Assembly (NCBI RefSeq): GCF_026262505.1
Contig: NC_067206.1
Location: 32,813,896-32,877,895 of the forward strand
Length of the DNA: 64,000 bases
From: Trichomonas vaginalis G3
Lineage: Eukaryota > Parabasalia > Trichomonadida > Trichomonadidae
Direction of reading: 5' to 3'
Shown here: in pieces, positions 59,400 to 64,000 of the stretch
Layout: each line of letters starts with the position of its first letter
How positions within the stretch are numbered: position 1 is the stretch's first letter
The notes under the pieces: generated by a model
Told to the model about the DNA's origin: nothing
The model's input: only the letters and a program-made list of their open reading frames with translations
The model's database searches: none
Translations under genes and position numbers: made by a program

Positions 59400-62300
59400 T
59401 TAAATAAATGGCATACAACATCCATTTTCACAACATACAGCCTTAGTGTGTGCTCCTGTTAATGCAGTCTTACCGATTGTTAAGCGAGTCATTGACCCAT
59501 TTTTAAGTTGTAAATTAATATTTTGACCATCAAATATCACTTTATCATTTATTATATCCAAATATTTTTTAGGTGTTAATTGCTTATTTTGTCGTAAACT
59601 AACACCTTTCATTTTTTGTGCAATCTTTTTAAAATCACTTCCATCAATTGAACCGTTGAATGATGTATAACATTTAGGGCATAAAGCAACCATGTTATCA
59701 CCTTGTTTCTCAATTGCTAAACCCAATAACTTCTTCTCATGTGCTTTTTCTTCAGCTTTATTCTTTAATTTAGGTTTAAATTTCTCATCAAAACAGAAGA
59801 AATCAAATGGTGCGAATTTGAAAATGTTTTTATCATAAAATTGTTTATCGGTTACAATTGCTTGAAATGCTTGAGTGTTAGGAAGACTTGGATCGCCAGC
59901 GATAGCCCAATAAGATGAATCAGTATCACCTTCAATGAAATGAAAACGATTAACATTCATGCATTTATACATAAAATCATAAATGAAAACCAAATACCAG
60001 TATTTAGCATTATCTAAAGTGAAGAATGCCTCTTGTAAACATGTATCACATCTATAAAATCTATCTTTAAGCATCACTTGATATGTATCCTCACCTATTT
60101 CTCTTATGTTTTTAAACTTATTTGACATACATGCAACGCGTGCCTTCTGTGCATTCATTATTTTAGTCTTTGCGTAATTTTGTGTATTCATTGCATCGTA
60201 ACCATATGATCCATTAAGTGAAATCTTGCAAAATAAACTTTTTCCTTTATTTCCTTCTAATTCAGCCTTTTGTCTTTCGTTCATAAATTTGTTCGCAAAT
60301 TCATTAAAACAAGTGTTTTTCGTAAATGTTAAAATTGATTGAATATCATCGATGATAAAATGAAATCTGTCTATTAGATACCAAAGATAATAAGAAGAAA
60401 ATGGTTGATATTGGTTGTGTGTTGATGCTAATTGAGTTAATTTCCTCTGTTTCTGGTCAACTGGTAGATTGTTTGATTTCATGTAATTATACATAAAACC
60501 GCCAATTGTTTTTTCATCTGTGATAATATCTAAGTTTCTTATTATCGGTAAAAAGTTTATGTAATCATTAATGTATTTTTCATCAATGTGACCCTTTACT
60601 TCAGCACGAATAAAGTATTTTTCTTCTTAATTATTCCCAGTGCTTTTGCTTTCTTTGTTGCTGTATCACAAATGATAACACCATTCAATCTTCCCGGCAT
60701 ATACATTTTATGGTCAGTATATTGAATGAAATCATGAGGATTAGATGAAAATGATGAAGGATATAATGAATTAAAATCAACACCAACGAAATGAGTCATG
60801 ATGTTGGTGGTGTCCTCATTTGATACAGTTTTAGTTTCTGGATTATATGAAAGTTTATTAATGTGTGATTCCTTTAAGATTAACACGATGTTGAACATTT
60901 GATAAACCACCAGTAATTCCATTACGGAGAATGTGATAAGCTTCAACTGAATCTAAAGTCATTGGTAAATTATTTTTTAATGCATAATTTCTTAAATTGA
61001 TTCTTAAACGTTGAACATCTTCATCTTTATTTGATTTTACGACATTGCAATAACAACACATTAACTGACAATTTTCTTTGGTATGTGGTTTTTCATTATC
61101 GATTCTATCCAATGTTGGTTTATTTGCATATGTAAACGCTTTACCACACATTTTGCATTTAGATGAAAGGATTAAATCGTGATAGTATTGAAAATCATCC
61201 ATTGAAACATTATTTTTAGTATCCCTTTCTGCTTTTTCATCTTGTTTCTTATATGATTCAATTTTATATTTCCAATACTTTTTCGTTAATTCAAAACTTG
61301 ATTCTATCTCTTCCTCAGGATATTTTTCATTAGGATTAAAGTCTTTATATGCTAAAGCGTAACGAATCATTGAAGCATTCGATGATAAAGAAAGATTATG
61401 AAGCATATCAATTTTATAAACAAATGTTTCTTCAATAATTTTATCAATTGGGTCAATCATAATTTCAACATCTTTATTGCAATAATGAATAAAATATTCT
61501 AATCTATTCTTAAAGTTTTTAGCATCATTGAGATATATTTGATAATCACTATCTGATATAGTTTCTTGAGTTAATGCTGAATAAAATGAATCTTTCGTGA
61601 ATGGTTCCTCTTTATATAATTCTTCTTCGTAATTTTCCCATGTGATGAATTGATAAGGGAAAAAGGATTTAACACGTGTTTTATTATTTCCGAAATCTTG
61701 AGTGAATTGGTCTAATGTCCCACCCGCTATATAATTTCTGATGTCAATAAATCTCAATTCATATGGAACGTTTGTTTTCTTTACAATGATTTGCTTAAAT
61801 TGTGAAGATGAACCCAGCATTGATTTTATTTTCCATTTTGCAGTGTTTAAATCACGAAGAATTAAATTTAAATCAAACTTTCCCGAATTAAAACCTATGA
61901 TATTCACTTTATTGAATTCCTCATCTAGAAGTTCTTTAAATGCTTCCTTCTGTTTTTCATTTAATGTATGAGACTTCATTAATTCATTGTATTGACTCAT
62001 ATTTGATTTAGCAACTAATGAACAGGTTGAAAATAAAAACTCAATCCAATCAGAAATAAAAGAATCACTCGAAGTTAAGCAAAAATTCCTCGTATATGTT
62101 TTATCATTTAATTTAACCGTTGATGATACCATGAATGGTTTTAAGTAAGCGTTCAAAGTTGCACACTCAGAAAGTTGTAATTCTTCTTTAGTCTCTAATG
62201 TTTCGAAGTCAAAAGTAATATAATATCTTGTCGGTTGATAATATTCCTGCAAATTATGAGCTAATAACCACTGATATATCTTCTGTTTCGTAATATGTGG

Positions 62301-62843
62301 TGCATATGGTTGCTGTGTCTTTTGCAACTGAACGTCTTGAATTAATCTTCCATTATTTTCTTTACATTTCTCACAATGCTTTAAAAATCTTCTTTGGTTT
62401 TTCCTTTCTGGATCATCACGGATAGAATAAACTTCTTCTTTACAATATGGACAAACTCTATAGCCGGTGAGTGCTTCAACGTCTGTTATTCTGTCAGCGT
62501 GAAGTTTTCCACATGGACTCTGTGTTAATAAAATATTTACTGTTTCAAATTCTGGATCTATCATTATTGATTCCACTAATGGAAAGTCTACCTTATTTAT
62601 GTCCACGTCTTCTGGTTGAGGATCACAATAATAGAAATCAAGATTAACATTTAACATTCTCGCTAATCTCTCACTTTCTGATGAAATGTCAAACCCTTCA
62701 TATGAATCTATTGCTTCATTTAAATAACTTCTACGAGTTTTAGGATTAACACCATCAGGAATGTTATAGAAGCGTTTAAATAACCTTCTACCTTCTGCTC
62801 TAATTTGATTATCATTCATTTTAGCGGTTCCGTTTTTGTTCAT
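59400..62843 (-). pseudogene. Protein-primed-type family B DNA polymerase of E2, broken, with HNH-like module
   Basis: The N-terminal zinc-binding pairs (CPYCKEEV, HCEKCKEN) precede exonuclease words ITFDFETL, GFNSGKFDLN and YCNKDVEIM. Palm motifs are VDFNSLYPSSF (A), NGSYGYDAM (B) and EGDTDSSYW (C). Around 61040-61165 an HNH-like module (CKMCGKAF, LDRIDNEKPH, CQLMCCYCN) lies between the exonuclease and the conserved GLSNVQHRVN before motif A. It replicates the element. A few breaks. Confidence 0.75.
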
Positions 62844-62882
62844 TTATGTAAGAATAAAAAATTAAAAAATAAAGTTTATTTT

Positions 62883-63989
62883 TTAAAGCCCATAAAATGA
62901 ATTAAGAACACATAAATTTTTATCATCTGCGACGTGACGAATACATTTTAATTTACTCAAGAATGCGTACCCTGATACATTAAATCTAATTCCTGTCTTA
63001 TTTAATTTCACAACTTTGAAAAGGAATGTATGAATAGCTATAAAATGATGAGAAGATGTTTTATGGGTTGCTTCCATTTTTTCTGAAATAAATGAATAAA
63101 TATAATGTTTATAAGTTTTCATATCTTTTATATTCTTAATAACGAATGGTATAGACCTTTCAACTTCGTCTTCCTTCGGTGCTGTTCTTTCATATGAAAC
63201 ATTATTGGTATCTTCAATAATGAAACCACAATCACACAAAATTTTATAGGTTCCAATGGTTTCTTTTGATATTTTATCTAATAAATCAAAAACTTTATCA
63301 ACACCTGTGCATTTATTTAAATAATAATTTGTGTAAATATCATGGTCTTCTTTCTTAATCGTATTAGTTGCATATGTCACGTTTTTAAGAGCTTTTTTGA
63401 ATTTTTCGGAATCTAAAGGTGGTGAAAGTAGGATACAGGGGTATTTTTCATTATCAATAAATTGTAACTTATGTTTACGAATAAATTTAGTACCTTCTTC
63501 TGAAAGTGTTTCGTCTATTTCACCATCTAATAAATTTTGTGTTGATTCTGAGACATAATTTTTATATCTTTCTTCATGAGATTTCTGAACTTCTGATTCT
63601 GAAGCTGGGATATTCATTAAACCCTCTACTTCATTTTCATTATATTTTTCAACTTCTCTTAATTCCTTAATTCTTTCATCTATTTCATCTCTTATTTTTT
63701 TTAGTCTTTCAATTTCATTGTATTCATCATCTTTAATCCGTTCTTCATAATATTCGGGGAAAACATCAGGTTCTTTAGGTTTTTCTTCTTTAGATGTGGG
63801 ATATAAGAAATTTATAACATCATCTTTATTCATTTTTCCATCATAATCAAACTCATTTAAAAACTCCGCGAATTTTTGACAATTTCTTAAATAATATTTA
63901 TCAACCTCATAACCCGCCTCCTCTAATATATCCTTTATTTCCTCATTTGTGAATCCCAATTTTTTAACGTCGTTAGTTTTGACACTCAT
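62883..63989 (-). CDS. Unknown 368-residue E2 protein beside PolB
   Basis: Starts MSVKTNDVKKLGFTNEEIKD; the N-terminal third is highly charged with a coiled coil (EIERLKKIRDEIDERIKELR). The C-terminal half has a Cys pair (CDCGFII) and KTYKHYIYSFISEK. Looks whole; its position upstream of PolB suggests a replication partner, an inference only. Confidence 0.5.
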   Translation of the reverse strand: MSVKTNDVKKLGFTNEEIKDILEEAGYEVDKYYLRNCQKFAEFLNEFDYDGKMNKDDVINFLYPTSKEEKPKEPDVFPEYYEERIKDDEYNEIERLKKIRDEIDERIKELREVEKYNENEVEGLMNIPASESEVQKSHEERYKNYVSESTQNLLDGEIDETLSEEGTKFIRKHKLQFIDNEKYPCILLSPPLDSEKFKKALKNVTYATNTIKKEDHDIYTNYYLNKCTGVDKVFDLLDKISKETIGTYKILCDCGFIIEDTNNVSYERTAPKEDEVERSIPFVIKNIKDMKTYKHYIYSFISEKMEATHKTSSHHFIAIHTFLFKVVKLNKTGIRFNVSGYAFLSKLKCIRHVADDKNLCVLNSFYGL

Positions 63990-64000
63990 TTCATACGAAT

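Larger units (their letters stand above)
46249..64000. mobile_element. Polinton/Maverick element E2, left end approximate, right end outside the window
   Basis: Parts seen left to right: two unknown small genes, amphipathic proteins, major capsid protein, packaging ATPase, unknown 274-codon protein, CCG-core protein, penton, fibre, a nested 2.8 kb inverted-repeat cassette, integrase region, PolB with HNH-like module and a 368-residue protein. About eight gene regions no longer read through, more than in E1, so it looks older. Same compact style and leaders (TTTATTTTT followed by ATAAATG-like starts) as E1. Confidence 0.8.

Noticed and set aside
23240-64000. E1 and E2 as one very large element
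   Set aside because: Each has its own ATPase, penton, fibre, integrase and PolB, and 3 kb with host-like sequence lies between them.
1-64000. tRNA or rRNA genes
   Set aside because: None recognised on either strand by cloverleaf or conserved-core words; a dedicated search was not possible.

Overview
This is a 64 kb piece of A+T-rich protist DNA, most likely from a parabasalid (Trichomonas/Tritrichomonas type). The reasons are intronless host genes, a typical host set (MATE transporter, PP1-type phosphatase, AGC kinase with an IRE/RIM15-like zinc finger, papain-like surface or secreted protein, ARM/HEAT-like genes), a mariner with a D34D catalytic core, and large Polinton/Maverick-type elements. 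The genus is an inference; no rRNA or tRNA gene was seen.

Region 1 (1-23.2 kb) is host DNA. It holds the 5' end of a helical-repeat gene cut by the window edge, a papain-family gene that has lost its whole catalytic triad, a PP1-like phosphatase and an intact MATE transporter. A block of about 5.15 kb then occurs three times in tandem (MATE 3' part - beta-helix protein - kinase). The left copy keeps the full MATE gene and the right copy keeps the full kinase. The inner junctions carry a MATE remnant next to kinases missing their first 76 residues. Flanks and kinases are almost identical between copies, but the beta-helix genes differ in short clustered patches. A 923 bp non-autonomous DNA transposon sits only in the second copy.

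Region 2 (about 23.3-42.9 kb) is a Polinton-like element, E1. It has an integrase, packaging ATPase, penton-like protein, two fibre proteins (one phage-tail-collar-like, one collagen-like), a PolB-like gene, a D12 methyltransferase and three related ~285-residue proteins. No double jelly-roll major capsid gene was recognised. Two DNA transposons are nested in it, a ~670 bp MITE packed with four hairpins and a 1.3 kb mariner. Many genes still read through; about six do not. Genes are very tightly packed: divergent start codons lie 16-18 bp apart and convergent genes share their stop bases.

Region 3 (42.9-46.2 kb) is poor in genes. It has a possible ARM/HEAT-like gene fragment and a 721 bp foldback element with 170 bp arms and internal hairpins.

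Region 4 (about 46.2 kb to the window end) is a second Polinton, E2, running off the right edge. It has a major capsid protein, ATPase, penton, fibre, integrase and protein-primed-type PolB carrying an HNH-like module. Its capsid, ATPase, fibre, integrase and PolB regions are broken. Inside it lies a 2.8 kb cassette bounded by ~175 bp inverted repeats. The cassette carries a KilA-N/T5orf172 (GIY-YIG-like) gene and, nested further, an unknown gene bounded by perfect 37 bp inverted repeats and 12 bp iterons. This doll-within-doll cassette, the hairpin-filled MITEs and the patchwise diversification of the beta-helix genes are the most interesting signals.
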